A DNA stretch of 6,239 bases from Sulfolobus sp. UBA167 (GTDB lineage Archaea > Thermoproteota > Thermoprotei_A > Sulfolobales > Sulfolobaceae): assembly GCA_002495845.1 (NCBI GenBank), contig DAHF01000032.1, positions 412 through 6,650 on the forward strand, written 5' to 3'. Position 1 is the stretch's first letter, and every line of letters begins with the position of its first letter. A program made the translations under genes and the position numbers. This document shows, piece after piece, positions 5,651-6,239 of the stretch. Below the pieces are notes generated by a model. That model did not search any database and had not been told where the DNA came from. It was given only the letters and a program-made list of their open reading frames with translations.

Positions 5651-6239
5651 CTGTCGCAGTAGTTTTAACTATATCTGAGACGTCGTAGATCTCCTTCTCT
5701 ATCTCCCTCAGTGCGTCCCTGAGGTCGTTGACCTTCCTTTCTTTCAATTCCGAGTAAAGTCCAAACCTGTCTAACAAGATGGGTTTCACGAACGCCCTCT
5801 TAGCTCCCAACACGTCCATCTCGTAGATGTCCCCCACGTGGACTGCTGGGAAACCGCCCTTCTCTATTGCCAACGAAAAGATCCTTGGGTTAGGCTTTAT
5901 GAGACCTACGTCGCACGAGAATATCATGTAGTCAAGATATCTATCTAAACCGTACTCCATAACTATCGTTCTTGCCCTTGGGGTTGCATTAGATACAAGG
6001 ATAGTCCTCAAGCCTAGGGACTTGACTCCCTCTAGGAAGGGAATGGCGTCATCGTAGAGGAAGTGGCTGTCGCCGTATTTTGCCTTCTCGCTTATCTCCT
6101 TTATCACTTCCTTTGAGACTATTCCCAGCTCGTAGGAGAAGTCATTTAGATCGAAAGGATTGCTACCTTCATTATCGGGGTAGTTGAACTTACCCATGCT
6201 CTTCATCATTGCCTTGTATACCTTCACCGGGCTGATGTT
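5622..6239 (-). CDS. HAD-superfamily hydrolase, N-terminus outside the window
   Basis: The frame is open to the right edge of the window, so the start and the motif I nucleophile (DxDxT/V) lie beyond it; an internal GTG at 6227 is probably not the true start. Of the 206 residues present, counted from that GTG, motif II is seen as ILVSN (Ser 79), motif III as Lys 111 in GLIKPNPRIF, and motif IV as GDIYEMD (132-138). These three, with the mostly helical cap region before them, mark the HAD-IA (phosphoglycolate phosphatase/haloacid dehalogenase-like) group. Such enzymes are usually soluble magnesium-dependent phosphatases acting on small metabolites; the substrate cannot be inferred. After motif IV there is a charged helix (ELKERKVNDLRDALREIEKE) and a Thr-rich tail whose final codons overlap the end of the transporter operon on the other strand. 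Confidence 0.85.
   Translation of the reverse strand, partial: NISPVKVYKAMMKSMGKFNYPDNEGSNPFDLNDFSYELGIVSKEVIKEISEKAKYGDSHFLYDDAIPFLEGVKSLGLRTILVSNATPRARTIVMEYGLDRYLDYMIFSCDVGLIKPNPRIFSLAIEKGGFPAVHVGDIYEMDVLGAKRAFVKPILLDRFGLYSELKERKVNDLRDALREIEKEIYDVSDIVKTTATATYPQNTST

Noticed and set aside
1..6239. CRISPR array, insertion sequence or integration site
   Set aside because: No regularly spaced direct repeats, no terminal inverted repeats with target duplications and no tRNA fragment were seen.

Overview
The window looks like the chromosome of a thermoacidophilic crenarchaeon of the order Sulfolobales. The reasons are AGG/AGA-dominated arginine codons, GGTGA-type ribosome binding sites, TATA boxes 25-31 bp upstream of start codons (leaderless transcripts), frequent GTG/TTG starts, and a DUF3211-type lipid-fold protein seen mostly in Sulfolobales. 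The moderate base composition would suit Metallosphaera or a relative, but the genus is an inference. No rRNA, tRNA, CRISPR array or complete insertion sequence was seen.

Left part (1-1658): a 92-codon gene of unknown function, possibly the second gene of an operon. Next comes a 42-codon ribbon-helix-helix regulator candidate with its own TATA box and an adjacent inverted repeat. Two minus-strand genes converge on it: a DUF3211/SRPBCC helix-grip protein and a 5-formyltetrahydrofolate cyclo-ligase family protein. These two overlap by 20 bp, and the DUF3211 gene appears to have its own promoter inside the cyclo-ligase gene.

Middle (1659-2013): a 355-bp divergent intergenic region. It holds a promoter at each end, a 13-bp imperfect inverted repeat close to the rightward promoter, and two doubtful small reading frames.

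Right part (2014-5650): four tightly coupled plus-strand genes in the order and architecture of an oligopeptide/dipeptide-type ABC importer: DppB-like permease, DppC-like permease, DppD-like and DppF-like ATP-binding subunits. No substrate-binding protein gene is present. The striking point is that both ATPase subunits are recognisable by overall layout, by the HPY motif and by the four-cysteine C-terminal domain, yet have lost the residues needed to bind and hydrolyse ATP. The first has a damaged Walker A, Gln-to-Glu Q-loop, LNPID for LSGGQ, a Walker B with Asp/Glu swapped and Asn for the switch His. The second has no Walker A lysine at all, LTQAD for LSGGQ, GD for DE and Ser for the switch His. 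All four frames are open and translationally coupled, so this looks like a maintained system with repurposed pseudo-ATPases rather than a decaying pseudogene cluster. It is the best candidate here for an undescribed system.

Right edge (5622-6239): a minus-strand HAD-superfamily hydrolase whose N-terminus lies beyond the window. It overlaps the transporter operon tail to tail by 29 bp.
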